A stretch of DNA of 64,000 nucleotides, from contig NZ_BCSI01000001.1 of the NCBI RefSeq assembly GCF_001570785.1, positions 248,001-312,000 on the forward strand, in the 5' to 3' direction. Position 1 is the stretch's first letter. Each line of letters starts with the position of its first letter. Under the pieces are notes generated by a model that saw nothing but the letters and a program-made list of their open reading frames with translations, ran no database searches and was not told where the DNA came from. Both the position numbers and the translations under genes were made by a program. This DNA is from Dermabacter hominis NBRC 106157. GTDB taxonomy: Bacteria > Actinomycetota > Actinomycetes > Actinomycetales > Dermabacteraceae. Positions 52,701 to 60,028 of the stretch are shown here, one piece after another.

Positions 52701-54342
52701 CAACGCGAGTCACCGGAATATTGGCGATGTTGGTGCCGTCGGAGGCCTCAACCGAGTACTCGAAGTACTTCTTCCCCGTGAGGTCCGCCTGGGGGATCGT
52801 GAGGGTGAAGGTGCCATCCTCGTTCGCGAGGAGGTCCTTGACCATCGGCTTATCGTCGGTGTTCGACTGGAGGGAGACGGTGAGGCGACGAACCTGGACG
52901 TTATCGGTCGCCTTGACCGTGATCTGGGCGTCCTTTGTCGGGTCGAGGGACTTTGCGGTCTGATCCACCAGAGCTGGCTTTTCGGTGTCCTCGTTGAGCT
53001 TCACGAGCTTCGAGGGAACCTTCGCGGGAGCCGCCTGTCCAGGCGTCGCTTTCGAGATCTCTCCGATCTCGCTCACCTGGAAGTTTTCGGGATTGACCGC
53101 GTAGTGAATGCCCTGATCTGCCTGGGTGTCGTCGCGTCCGTCCTCGTTGTAGAAGACGCGGCTTACGGTCTGGCCCGTGCGGGTCTGAATCTCCATGCCG
53201 CGAAGCGAGCCGTTGGCCATGCCGCCCACGTGGGACTCGACAAGGGTGAGGCTATTTGTGTCAACACCGTAGTGCTTGGCGAAGTCTTCGACGGTCTTGT
53301 CGTCGTTGTGGCCGTTCTTGATCCACACGACCACCGTGCCGCCGGGCTCGACGACCTTATCGGCAGGCTCCATGGGCCACACGGCCTGGTTGCCCATTTT
53401 CCGGCCCTCACCGGGGTATTGATAGGCGACCTGGTAGTCAGCGAGGCTGATCGGCTTGGTAGTGGGGTTGTAGATTTCAATGAATTCGTAGCCGTCGCCC
53501 TCGCCGGTGTTGGTGGAATCGGGAACGAGCTCGGTAATGAGGAGCTGGCCGACGGTCGTATCGGCCGCCGGGCCGGGGACGTCTTCGGTGGGGGCGGGCT
53601 CAGCCGGCTTCTCGGGCTGAGGCTCTGCACCGCGGTTCTCGAGCTGCTTCGGGTCAACCTTGCCAGCGGTGGGAGCAGCCGGGCCCTCGAGAACTTCGAG
53701 GCTCTTGGTGTTCGCGTCGGCAGGGGTACGGAACTGTGCGGACTTGCCCTCAGCGACCGAGCCTTTCGGGTAGAACGAGCGCGAGACTTCGGCGCCGTTC
53801 GAGTCGAGAACGCGAATGCCGCGGTTGCCGCCGTTCGCCATACCCGACTGGCCGGTGATGCGCTCGACGCGCGCGTTCGGATCCATGCCCCACTGTGTGC
53901 GGAACTCTTCGACGGTGTGCGCGGCCGAATCGACCTTGCCGTCATCGCTCGTGTAGCTCAGCCACAGGGTCACGGTCTCTCCGGCGGCCAGTTCGATCGG
54001 CTTCTCGGGTGCGAGGGCAACGTCCTTTGCGGTGTTAGTGCTGTCCTCGTAGATGTAGGCGAGCGAGTAGCCGCCCTTACCGATCGTGAGGGATTTGTCG
54101 GTCGTGTTCGTGACCTCGACGAATTCGTAGTGGTCGTCGCTCGCGTTGTTCGGGGCGATCTCGGTGACGACGAGCGGCCAGGTGCTCGCTGGAGCTGCCT
54201 GGGCGGCGTTCATCGTTGAGGGGGTGATGCCGGCGGGGACGATTGCGGGGCTCGCGACAAGAGTCAAGCCGAGTGCCGCTGCGGCGAGGGATTTGGAGTA
54301 AATGGCGGGAGTGCGGCGCGTGCCGCGCGACTGAGGAGTCAT
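49744..54342 (-). CDS. LPXTG-anchored surface protein with lamin-tail domains and a calcineurin-like phosphoesterase
   Basis: The 1532-residue protein has a signal peptide (residues 1 to about 48). Two lamin-tail domains follow, near residue 50 (WPLVVTEIAPNNASDDHYEFVEV) and residue 262 (LLITELVPDSTNTGEGDGYEFIEIYN), then an Ig-like region (about 455-900). A metallophosphoesterase lies at about 1055-1270: WETDTQYY, HTGDIVD, GNHD and SGHYHDAH. The tail has four exact KPGEGG repeats, then LPRTG at 1500-1504, a hydrophobic helix and RSRRVSR, a complete sortase signal. The enzyme should act outside the cell on phosphate esters, perhaps nucleotides or teichoic-type polymers; the substrate is unknown. 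The ATG after GAAGGG was chosen because it gives the signal peptide. Confidence 0.9.
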   Translation of the reverse strand: MTPQSRGTRRTPAIYSKSLAAAALGLTLVASPAIVPAGITPSTMNAAQAAPASTWPLVVTEIAPNNASDDHYEFVEVTNTTDKSLTIGKGGYSLAYIYEDSTNTAKDVALAPEKPIELAAGETVTLWLSYTSDDGKVDSAAHTVEEFRTQWGMDPNARVERITGQSGMANGGNRGIRVLDSNGAEVSRSFYPKGSVAEGKSAQFRTPADANTKSLEVLEGPAAPTAGKVDPKQLENRGAEPQPEKPAEPAPTEDVPGPAADTTVGQLLITELVPDSTNTGEGDGYEFIEIYNPTTKPISLADYQVAYQYPGEGRKMGNQAVWPMEPADKVVEPGGTVVVWIKNGHNDDKTVEDFAKHYGVDTNSLTLVESHVGGMANGSLRGMEIQTRTGQTVSRVFYNEDGRDDTQADQGIHYAVNPENFQVSEIGEISKATPGQAAPAKVPSKLVKLNEDTEKPALVDQTAKSLDPTKDAQITVKATDNVQVRRLTVSLQSNTDDKPMVKDLLANEDGTFTLTIPQADLTGKKYFEYSVEASDGTNIANIPVTRVAVDGAEQGPVRLNVSEKQYVSGTTRLSVASDNENDTRTLAVDGTEVNADIPSLEKEPVFAIDATQTDAFFRNGVLVKDEILTIFDKGFYENWETVTADIPLKYVTKGESLQVDVAAGTKAKPGIDPDENNDDFNARNARLILPDGRTLRAADYPGAEGTTVPVSDPTQIINMGDSKGKVEILNATFSIPDDAFTANAYQWDTTKVADGEHKVLGRNAAGDTVETTVIVDNTAPTITSSIEDGSEQRGEFTVDFEATDAGSGVASTSATFDGEKVASGTKFSSLTLAAGTHTLTIVSTDKLGNESKKTITFTTPVEQPSATLDTADGAGLNVCVDDSLSATATDPSKDDLSVSFREGYSTSLSEGTLAGTAGSVHDADQADRKGDALKAGEMTTAGSALPFHEFSTAVPKGAGEDSEVRVSWTGASNKGQRVRLLVWNTKTNSWEESQSLLTDSESGEAKLEAIVPLKDHNVDGEIKALVQQGVGYAGADLSNRAGAEPGEHADDTPRSDYDYTFAWETDTQYYNDDAKIYHHQRAIHDYLLRVREKMNLQYLFHTGDIVDKFPNDEGWKRADETYKALDDAKLPYGVLAGNHDVYHQAGDYSKYSKYFGEKRYESNPWYGGSYKDNRGHYDLISAGGQDYIVLYMGWGPGDEEIEWMNEVLKKYPERIAFIELHEYMLTTGGLGPIPQRIYDEVIATNPNVRAVMSGHYHDAHTRVDKFDDNGDGTPDRTVTQMLFDYQGLAEGGLGYLRLMHFDNEKGRMIVRTYSPSLKDYDSEDPSFEPIDQEFEVSYGDLGLTPEKKTLTTAEARIDVLTTKEFGHKDSVASGDTVSVPASDLPEGEFSWYTLTTDPYGAKHYSEVRNASVTKTECGQDDGTTVDPDGTVKPGEGGKPGEGGKPGEGGKPGEGGEPGETETGSTGNTGNAGSGKGHPGEGSHGSDASTATGAKEHSTGLPRTGAEVMGILAAGLALVAGGAAVLRSRRVSR
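49978..50049 (-). repeat. 18-bp tandem repeat inside the surface phosphoesterase gene
   Basis: Four identical 18-base units (GCCGCCCTCGCCGGGCTT on the plus strand) encode KPGEGG repeats in the wall-spanning segment just before the LPXTG signal. Perfect identity at the DNA level suggests recent slippage and possible length variation between strains. Confidence 0.9.
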
Positions 54343-54469
54343 GCCCTTCACTTTCGCTAAGTGCCTGTTGGGAATTTGCGGGGAAGCGCCCTCCAAATTG
54401 CTCCGGAACATTAACAAATCAGTAAAGCAACGGTTGTTATTTGCTGTACTCGCCATGTACTAGTGGAAA

Positions 54470-55669
54470 TCAGGCATTCAGGTTTGACGGATCGATATCG
54501 CGTGCGAGCTGGGTCACTGGTTCGACTCCTTCGAGGGTGCCACCGACGATGTGAAGCTCTTCCATTGAGCGTGCCGCGGGCATTACTCGCGCCTCGTACG
54601 AACCCACCGCGTTGTTGAATGCCCGCACCGACGAATCGAGCGAACGGCCGAGTTTCGCAAGGTGCCCTCCGAGAGTGCCGAGCCTCTTATGCACCTCTCG
54701 ACCTGCTTCGAGCACGCGGAGGGCGTCCTGGTTCAGTGCGTCCGTGCGCCACGTGTGGGCGACGGTACGAAGAAGCGCCATGAGGGTGGCGGGGGAGGCG
54801 ATCACAACGTCGAGCGTGAAGGCGCCATCGAGCAGCCCTGGATCCGCCTCGAGCGCGCCCGCGAGAAGACCGTCGCTCGGCACAAATAGCACCACGAATT
54901 CGGGGGAGTCGCCGAGCGAGGCCCAGTACGACTTCGAGCTGAGGTGCGTGACGTGCGAGCGCAATGCCCGCGCGTGTTCCGCGAGGTATTTCGCCCGTTC
55001 GCTCTTCTCCGTGGCCTGGGCAGCACGCAGGTACGCATCCATCGGAGCCTTTGCATCCACGACGATCGTGCGCCCGTGGCTCAAATGAACGACGAGATCG
55101 GGGCGCTGGTTCTTCTCTCCGCTCACGTTTTTCCCGCTGAGCTGCTCGGTGAAGTCCGTGTGCTCGAGCATGCCCGCAGCCTCGACGATGCGTCGCAGCT
55201 GCACCTCTCCCCACTGGCCCCGGCTCGTGGGGGCTTTGAGGGCGGTGACGAGGGCGTTCGTCTCCATGCCCAGATCGCGTGTGCGCTCCGAGAGATTCTT
55301 CAACTGCGAAGCGAGGTCACCGTCGGCCTTTTGACGGGCCGCCTCCGTGCGCGCAACCGAGCGTTCCAAACTCGTGAGGGTTTCCGAAATGGGGGAGAGC
55401 GTGCGGGCAAGCTGCTCCGAGCGTGCCGCATCGACTGCTTCGCGCCGAGCCGAATCGCGATCGAAGCGTTCCGAAGCGAGCTGCAGCAGTTGCGTGCTCG
55501 AGGCGCTAACCGCGCGTGCCGCGAGCGCTTCGATGTCGGTTCCGTTTGCCGAAGCCCTCGCCTCAGCCGCGCGAACCCGCTCGCGCATGAGGATCCACAT
55601 GACCGCGGCTCCGAGAGCAGCCCCGATGAGCAACGGAAGTAGAACGGTCACAAGAGTCGAAAAGTTCAT
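54470..55669 (-). CDS. rmuC: DNA recombination protein RmuC homologue
   Basis: The 399-residue protein has an N-terminal membrane helix (LVTVLLPLLIGAALGAAVMWIL), a coiled coil at about residues 30-130 and a nuclease-like RmuC domain with SRGQWGEVQLRRIVEAAGM and RTIVVDAKAPMDAY, which holds the conserved Asp-x-Lys. RmuC proteins limit inversions at short repeats. Length is slightly below E. coli RmuC. It is divergent from ychF. Confidence 0.92.
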   Translation of the reverse strand: MNFSTLVTVLLPLLIGAALGAAVMWILMRERVRAAEARASANGTDIEALAARAVSASSTQLLQLASERFDRDSARREAVDAARSEQLARTLSPISETLTSLERSVARTEAARQKADGDLASQLKNLSERTRDLGMETNALVTALKAPTSRGQWGEVQLRRIVEAAGMLEHTDFTEQLSGKNVSGEKNQRPDLVVHLSHGRTIVVDAKAPMDAYLRAAQATEKSERAKYLAEHARALRSHVTHLSSKSYWASLGDSPEFVVLFVPSDGLLAGALEADPGLLDGAFTLDVVIASPATLMALLRTVAHTWRTDALNQDALRVLEAGREVHKRLGTLGGHLAKLGRSLDSSVRAFNNAVGSYEARVMPAARSMEELHIVGGTLEGVEPVTQLARDIDPSNLNA

Positions 55670-55745
55670 GCTTCTACCTCACCACGGGGGTGAGACATTT
55701 AAAGTGCGGCACGCCCTGAGGAAGGCAAGCGTCGGACCCTGCCCC

Positions 55746-55751
55746 TAGAAT
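55746..55751 (+). promoter_or_regulatory. -10 element of leaderless ychF
   Basis: TAGAAT ends exactly 7 bases before the GTG at 55759. The ATG at 55750 overlaps the hexamer and would not be inside such a transcript, so the GTG is preferred. Confidence 0.65.
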
Positions 55752-55758
55752 GAAGGGT

Positions 55759-56862
55759 GTGGCTTTGACAATTGGAATCGTTGGCCTGCCCAACGTTGGT
55801 AAATCGACCCTGTTCAACGCGCTCACCCGTGCGGAGGTGCTCGCGGCGAACTACCCGTTCGCGACGATCGACCCGAACGTCGGTGTGGTGCCGCTTCCGG
55901 ACCCCCGTCTCGCGCGACTCGCCGAAATCTTTGGCAGCGAGAAGATCCTGCCCGCAACCGTGAGCTTCGTGGACATCGCCGGCATCGTGAAGGGCGCGAG
56001 CGAAGGCGAAGGCCTCGGCAACAAGTTCCTCGCAAACATCCGCGAGGCCGATGCAATCTGCCAGGTCACCCGCGCCTTCAGTGACCCCGACGTCACGCGT
56101 GTTCCCGGCTCCGAGACTCCCGCGGGTGACATGGAGACGATTTCGACCGAGCTCATCCTCGCCGACCTCCAGACGATCGATAACGCCCTTCCGCGCCTCG
56201 AGAAAGACACGAAGCGCAAGGTCATCGATGCCGCGATCCTTCCCGAGGTGCTCAAGGCCAAAGAGCTCCTCGAATCCGGGAGCACCCTCTTCCAGGGGGT
56301 CGACGGCGCCGGGATCGACGTGTCGCTCCTCAAAGAACTGCAACTCATGACCGCCAAGCCGTTCATCTACGTGTTCAACACCGATGAAGAAGGGCTCGCG
56401 GACACCGCGATGCAGGAGGAGCTGCGCAGGGCCGTCGCGCCTGCCGAAGCGATCTTCCTCGACGCCAAGTTTGAGAGCGAGCTCATTGAGCTCGAGGCCG
56501 ACGAAGCTGCGGAGATGCTCGCCTCAACGGGCCAGGAGGAATCCGGCCTCGACCAGCTTGCCCGGGTCGGCTACGACACCCTCAACCTGCAGTCCTACCT
56601 CACGGCTGGGCCCAAGGAATCGCGTGCCTGGACCATCCACAAGGGATGGACGGCGCCCCAAGCGGCAGGCGTGATCCACACGGACTTCGAGCGCGGCTTC
56701 ATCAAAGCCGAGATCGTGTCTTTCGACGAGCTCGACGACGCCGGCTCCATGCAAGAGGCGAAGGCCCGCGGCAAGGTGCGCATGGAGGGCAAGGACTACG
56801 TTATGCGCGACGGAGACGTGGTCGAGTTTCGATCAGGACTAACGTCTGGCGGTAGAAGGTGA
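55759..56862 (+). CDS. ychF: Redox-regulated P-loop ATPase/GTPase YchF (OLA1 family)
   Basis: The 367-residue protein starts MALTIGIVGLPNVGKSTLFNALT, followed by NYPFATIDPNVGVV and SFVDIAGIVKGASEGEGLGNKFL, and ends with the TGS-like AGVIHTDFERGFIKAEIV and KDYVMRDGDVVEFR. The G4 motif is the altered NTDE-type (FNTDEEG), which explains why YchF prefers ATP. It associates with ribosomes and stress responses in other bacteria. Its stop overlaps the start of the restriction-modification remnant. Confidence 0.95.
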   Translation: MALTIGIVGLPNVGKSTLFNALTRAEVLAANYPFATIDPNVGVVPLPDPRLARLAEIFGSEKILPATVSFVDIAGIVKGASEGEGLGNKFLANIREADAICQVTRAFSDPDVTRVPGSETPAGDMETISTELILADLQTIDNALPRLEKDTKRKVIDAAILPEVLKAKELLESGSTLFQGVDGAGIDVSLLKELQLMTAKPFIYVFNTDEEGLADTAMQEELRRAVAPAEAIFLDAKFESELIELEADEAAEMLASTGQEESGLDQLARVGYDTLNLQSYLTAGPKESRAWTIHKGWTAPQAAGVIHTDFERGFIKAEIVSFDELDDAGSMQEAKARGKVRMEGKDYVMRDGDVVEFRSGLTSGGRR

Positions 56863-57932
56863 GCCGCCCAGTTGTCCAGAGCGATGCGCCGCATGGCGGG
56901 TTTGCGATTGTCCCGCCCGGCAAAGTGCTCGACTTCATCGACGGCGCCACGTTGAGGCAGGACACGCCCGAGGAGTATGTCCGTCAGGAGATCCTCAAGT
57001 CGCTCGTGCGCGAGTACGGGTACGACAAACGCGACATTCGGGTCGAATTCCCGATCAAGTTCGGTAGTCGACGGGTCCGCGTCGACATCGTGGTGTTCCC
57101 GCCCGACCTTCGGGCGTCAGAGCAGACCCAATCAACTGCCTGGCTCATCATTGAGTGCAAGAGCGCCAAGGTCCGTCCCTCAATGAAGAAGGACGGTGTC
57201 GAACAGATGCTCAGCTACATGGCCGCATGTCCGAACGTCGAAGTCGGCATGTGGACCAACGGTGAGGATATGGCGAGCTACGCCTTTGAAACGGGGACGT
57301 CTGGCCAGCGGGTCTCCGTTGAGATCCCTGACATTCCCCACTGTGGTGACAGTGCTGAGGCGGGCACGCCGCGTTTCGACCAACTGCGCCCGGCTGCATC
57401 GGACTCTTTGCTGTTTGCTTTCCGGAGGGCTCACAGCTATATCGCTGGTAATCAGGGGATGCAAAAGCCGGAGGCGTTCTGGGAGCTGCTGAAGCTCATA
57501 CTTTGCAAGATCCAGGATGAACGTGATTCCAGCTCGCCGCAGTTTTACGCAACACCTAAGGAACGTCAGAACATGACTGGCCTGATGCGGTGCTCCTCGC
57601 GGATCGGGAAGCTATTCGAGAACGTCAAGACTCAGTACCCTCAGATTTTCAAACCAGTCGAGCAAATCGAACTCGACCCTAAGGTTCTGGCATACATTGT
57701 CACGCAGCTTCAGATGTTCTCGTTGCTTGACTCCGATGTGGACGTCAAGGGTAAGGCGTATGAAGAGGTCGTAGGTTCGAACCTTCGCGGGGACCGAGGA
57801 GAGTTCTTCACCCCCCGCAACGTCTGCAACATGATGGTCGAGATGCTGGACCCCAGCGACAAAGACCTCATACTTGAAACTTTCATTCCACGACGGATAC
57901 AAACGCGCGCGAGCTACGATTTGGCCGCCTGA
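56859..57932 (+). CDS. Truncated restriction-modification protein: HsdR-type N-terminal nuclease domain with start of an N6-methylase domain
   Basis: The 357-residue frame opens with an HSDR_N-like nuclease domain (RVDIVVFPPD and IIECKSAKVRPSMKKDGVEQMLSYM, the Asp...Glu-x-Lys core of PD-(D/E)xK enzymes). It then has FWELLKLILCKIQDE and the N6-methylase entry GKAYEEVVGSNLRGDRGEFFTPRNVCNMMVEM. Intact relatives continue into the SAM motif PACGTGG; here the frame turns into unrelated TFIPRRIQTRASYDLAA and stops after LILE. The methylase cannot be active, while the nuclease half may still fold. It begins at a GTG overlapping the ychF stop. Confidence 0.75.
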   Translation: MSRPVVQSDAPHGGFAIVPPGKVLDFIDGATLRQDTPEEYVRQEILKSLVREYGYDKRDIRVEFPIKFGSRRVRVDIVVFPPDLRASEQTQSTAWLIIECKSAKVRPSMKKDGVEQMLSYMAACPNVEVGMWTNGEDMASYAFETGTSGQRVSVEIPDIPHCGDSAEAGTPRFDQLRPAASDSLLFAFRRAHSYIAGNQGMQKPEAFWELLKLILCKIQDERDSSSPQFYATPKERQNMTGLMRCSSRIGKLFENVKTQYPQIFKPVEQIELDPKVLAYIVTQLQMFSLLDSDVDVKGKAYEEVVGSNLRGDRGEFFTPRNVCNMMVEMLDPSDKDLILETFIPRRIQTRASYDLAA

Positions 57933-58000
57933 CTGGTTCACTCCGCAATCCATGAGCAATTTGAGAGAATGCCATCCAACCGACGACTTAGGGGCAAGTA

Positions 58001-58162
58001 ATGACTGGCGAAAATAGGCAGCTCGATGCAAAGGAAATAAGCGTCGGCAGGCTACTTAATGATGGAGACTACGAGTTTGTCATCCCTGAATACCAACGCC
58101 CTTATGCCTGGGGCGTCGAGTGGAGTGGCCTAAGAATTAGGCCCACTCGGTTTAAGTGTTGA
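58001..58162 (+). pseudogene. DUF262 (GmrSD-like) gene cut off by the IS element
   Basis: The frame opens MTGENRQLDAKEISVGRLL and continues with GDYEFVIPEYQRPYAWGVE, the diagnostic start of DUF262/GmrS-type modification-dependent restriction proteins, normally 500 or more residues. After codon 40 (base 58120) the frame runs into the left end of the IS3 element and stops at 58162. No continuation appears beyond the element's right end, so the rest was deleted rather than just separated. Confidence 0.8.
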
Positions 58163-59009
58163 CCGTGTTTTCTTGTTTCCATTGTTCCGCGTATTTCCGT
58201 GGGCTGAGGTAGCCGAGTGAGGAATGCGGATAGAAGTTATTGTAACGTGATGACCATTGGGCCACGAGTAGGCGGGCATGCTCGAGATTCTCGATACTGT
58301 TGTCCTCCAAGAGTTCGTCTCTCATCCGGTTATGGAAAGACTCAACGAACCCGTTATGCCAGGGCTGGCCTGGTGGGATGAATGCCTGGATTGTCTCACC
58401 CTCGGCTGCCCACTCCTGGAGCGCATGAGCGATGAACTCGGGCCCGTTATCCATCCGGATCACCCGCGGGCGCCCGCCGTGCTCCAGACAAGCCACGTCA
58501 AGGAGTTCGGTCACCGAGACCGCGTTAATGTTCTTGTCGACCGTGAAGGCGAGGTGTTCGCGGGTGTATTCATCGATAATGTTACAGATTTTGATTGTCT
58601 TGCCGTGCCAGGTTGAATCGAACTGGAAGTCCAACGCCCACACGTTGTTCGGGTACTGGCCGGCAGGAACATCACGATGGGTATCGGCAGCTAGACGCTT
58701 GAGCTTCTTCCTAGGCAAGACACGCAAGCCCTCTTCACGCCAGATCCTGCGGAAAGTCTCGCGGCATATCCCGTACCCTTCGGCGAGGGCGTTTCTCCAG
58801 GCGCGCCGGTGTCCCCACCGGCGATGATCCTTAACGAAGTCGTGCATCCACGCCCGTAGGTCCGCGTACTTATCCGGCTTGTTCTCGCGGGTCCTAGCGC
58901 GCCGGTAAGCACTGCGAGAGAGCCCAACAATCTGGCAGGCAAGTCTTTGGGAGTAGCCCAGCCCGACCAGATGCCAGACGGCATCATGGCGGCGAGCTGG
59001 GCTTAGAAG
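58152..59009 (-). CDS. IS3-family transposase OrfB (DDE integrase), made by frameshift
   Basis: The frame holds a full integrase core: HTH_21-like ADLRAWMHDFVKDHRRWGHRR, first Asp in NNVWALDFQFDSTWHGK, second Asp in RVIRMDNGPEFIAHAL and Glu in PWHNGFVESFHNRMRDE. The C-terminus has NFYPHSSLGYLSPRKYAEQW. The frame has no good independent start; it is entered from orfA by a -1 shift at GGGAAAC. The start given is the first shifted codon; the open frame itself reaches back to 59150. Confidence 0.9.
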   Translation of the reverse strand, partial: LLSPARRHDAVWHLVGLGYSQRLACQIVGLSRSAYRRARTRENKPDKYADLRAWMHDFVKDHRRWGHRRAWRNALAEGYGICRETFRRIWREEGLRVLPRKKLKRLAADTHRDVPAGQYPNNVWALDFQFDSTWHGKTIKICNIIDEYTREHLAFTVDKNINAVSVTELLDVACLEHGGRPRVIRMDNGPEFIAHALQEWAAEGETIQAFIPPGQPWHNGFVESFHNRMRDELLEDNSIENLEHARLLVAQWSSRYNNFYPHSSLGYLSPRKYAEQWKQENTVNT

Positions 59010-59287
59010 TTTCCCTCCGACAATTCTTTCCACGCAGCCTTTTCCAGCTCTGCCTGACCTAGGAGGCGTTTGAGGCGCGTGTTTTCCTCGCGCAGGCGCT
59101 GGAGCTCTTTCGCCTCGCTCTTGGTCATCGCCCCATAGGTAGCCTGCCACCTGTTCAACGTGGCTTCGCTAATCCCCAACGTGGTCAGGATCTGAGCTGT
59201 AGTTGATCCCGATTCCTTCAATTCCCGCGCCCTATCGAGCTTACGAACAATCTGCTCGGGAGTATGCTTGCTGAATTTCTTCACCAT
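59003..59287 (-). CDS. IS3-family transposase OrfA (helix-turn-helix protein)
   Basis: The 94-residue protein has a helix-turn-helix (STTAQILTTLGISEATLNRWQ) and a leucine zipper (LQRLREENTRLKRLLGQAEL), ending KELSEGNF. It binds the element's ends and regulates transposition. The slippery heptamer lies 3 bases before its TAA stop, so a fraction of ribosomes make the OrfAB fusion. Confidence 0.93.
   Translation of the reverse strand: MVKKFSKHTPEQIVRKLDRARELKESGSTTAQILTTLGISEATLNRWQATYGAMTKSEAKELQRLREENTRLKRLLGQAELEKAAWKELSEGNF
59009..59015 (-). other. Programmed -1 frameshift site of the IS element
   Basis: The minus-strand heptamer G GGA AAC fits X-XXY-YYZ in the orfA frame (codons GGA AAC). 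A slip by one base re-pairs as GGG AAA and leads straight into orfB. The orfA stop TAA follows 3 bases later. Confidence 0.75.
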
Positions 59288-59430
59288 TCATCCATTCTCC
59301 CCACCCACAGGCAGGGCATCAATGGACAGCACTCAAGTCACCTGGACCTAAAAACCTAGAGCACTCCAGGTTCGGTATGACGTAGTCTGTACTTCGGCGT
59401 GTCGTAGATTTGTGAGATTATTCGTGCTAA

Positions 59431-59446
59431 CCACTATATGTGGTGC
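59431..59446 (+). promoter_or_regulatory. NrdR-box-like palindrome upstream of nrdIEF
   Basis: CCACTATATGTGGTGC matches 12 of 16 positions of the NrdR box consensus ACACTATATATAGTGT. It lies 73 bases before nrdI. NrdR is the ATP/dATP-sensing repressor of ribonucleotide reductase genes. NrdR boxes normally occur in pairs; the sequence about 32 bases upstream is only weakly similar. Confidence 0.55.
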
Positions 59447-59518
59447 CCGCAATGTGGGTCAGGACTAGATGTAGGGGTGGGATTGCTGAGGTGCAAATGC
59501 TGAGAGGAGAACATGCTG

Positions 59519-60028
59519 ATGAGTGAACGCAGGGAAGGCCGAACACGAAGCGTCGCGGAGGTGCGAGTGCTCGAGGGGCAAGATTCACCTGACCTGGTGT
59601 TTTTCTCGAGCGTTTCGGAGAACACCCTCCGCTTCGTCGAGAAGCTCGAGCGCCCGGCGGTGCGGATCCCACTCCGACCGCGCACAGAGGGAATGATCCG
59701 AGTGACCAGGCCCTACGTGCTCGTGGTTCCGACCTACGGCGGCGGAGCGCAGGCCGGGGCGGTGCCGCGGCAGGTGATTACGTTCCTGAACGATCCTGCA
59801 AACCGCGCGCTGATCCGCGGCGTGATTACCGCGGGGAACACCAACTTCGGTGAGCACTACTGCATCGCAGGACCGATCATCTCAGCCAAGTGCAAAGTTC
59901 CTGAGCTGTACCGCTTTGAACTTCTTGGCACCAACCGCGACGTTGCTCGAGTCAAGGCTGGTTTAGACGAATTTTGGGCACGACAGAACACATTAGAAGC
60001 AGAAGCAAATGAGGAGGACGTCGCATGA
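59519..60028 (+). CDS. nrdI: NrdI, flavodoxin-like activase of NrdF
   Basis: The 169-residue protein has [19 protein letters not shown], a phosphate-loop-like start of the flavodoxin fold, then VVPTYGGG and [17 protein letters not shown], all NrdI hallmarks. NrdI with reduced FMN supplies superoxide to activate NrdF. The unusual NrdF downstream would need this for DOPA formation. I chose the ATG at 59519 because AGGAG is 9 bases upstream; an ATG 6 bases earlier would be too close. The nrdE start overlaps its stop (ATGA). No nrdH precedes it; the IS element does. Confidence 0.93.
   Translation: MSERREGRTRSVAEVRVLEGQDSPDLVFFSSVSENTLRFVEKLERPAVRIPLRPRTEGMIRVTRPYVLVVPTYGGGAQAGAVPRQVITFLNDPANRALIRGVITAGNTNFGEHYCIAGPIISAKCKVPELYRFELLGTNRDVARVKAGLDEFWARQNTLEAEANEEDVA

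Larger units (their letters stand above)
58121..59368 (-). mobile_element. IS3-family insertion sequence, about 1248 bp
   Basis: The element carries orfA and orfB on the minus strand and has imperfect terminal inverted repeats: left TGGAGTGGCCTAAGAATTAG, right (complement) TGGAGTGCTCTAGGTTTTTA, with weaker similarity further in. The left repeat holds its own hairpin GGCCTAA-GAA-TTAGGCC. Flanking bases are GAG on the left and GGT on the right, so there is no target duplication. It looks intact and recent, but its surroundings were rearranged. Confidence 0.9.

Noticed and set aside
52507-54219. A 570-codon open frame opposite the surface phosphoesterase
   Set aside because: Shadow frame; the opposite strand has a signal peptide, domains and an anchor signal.
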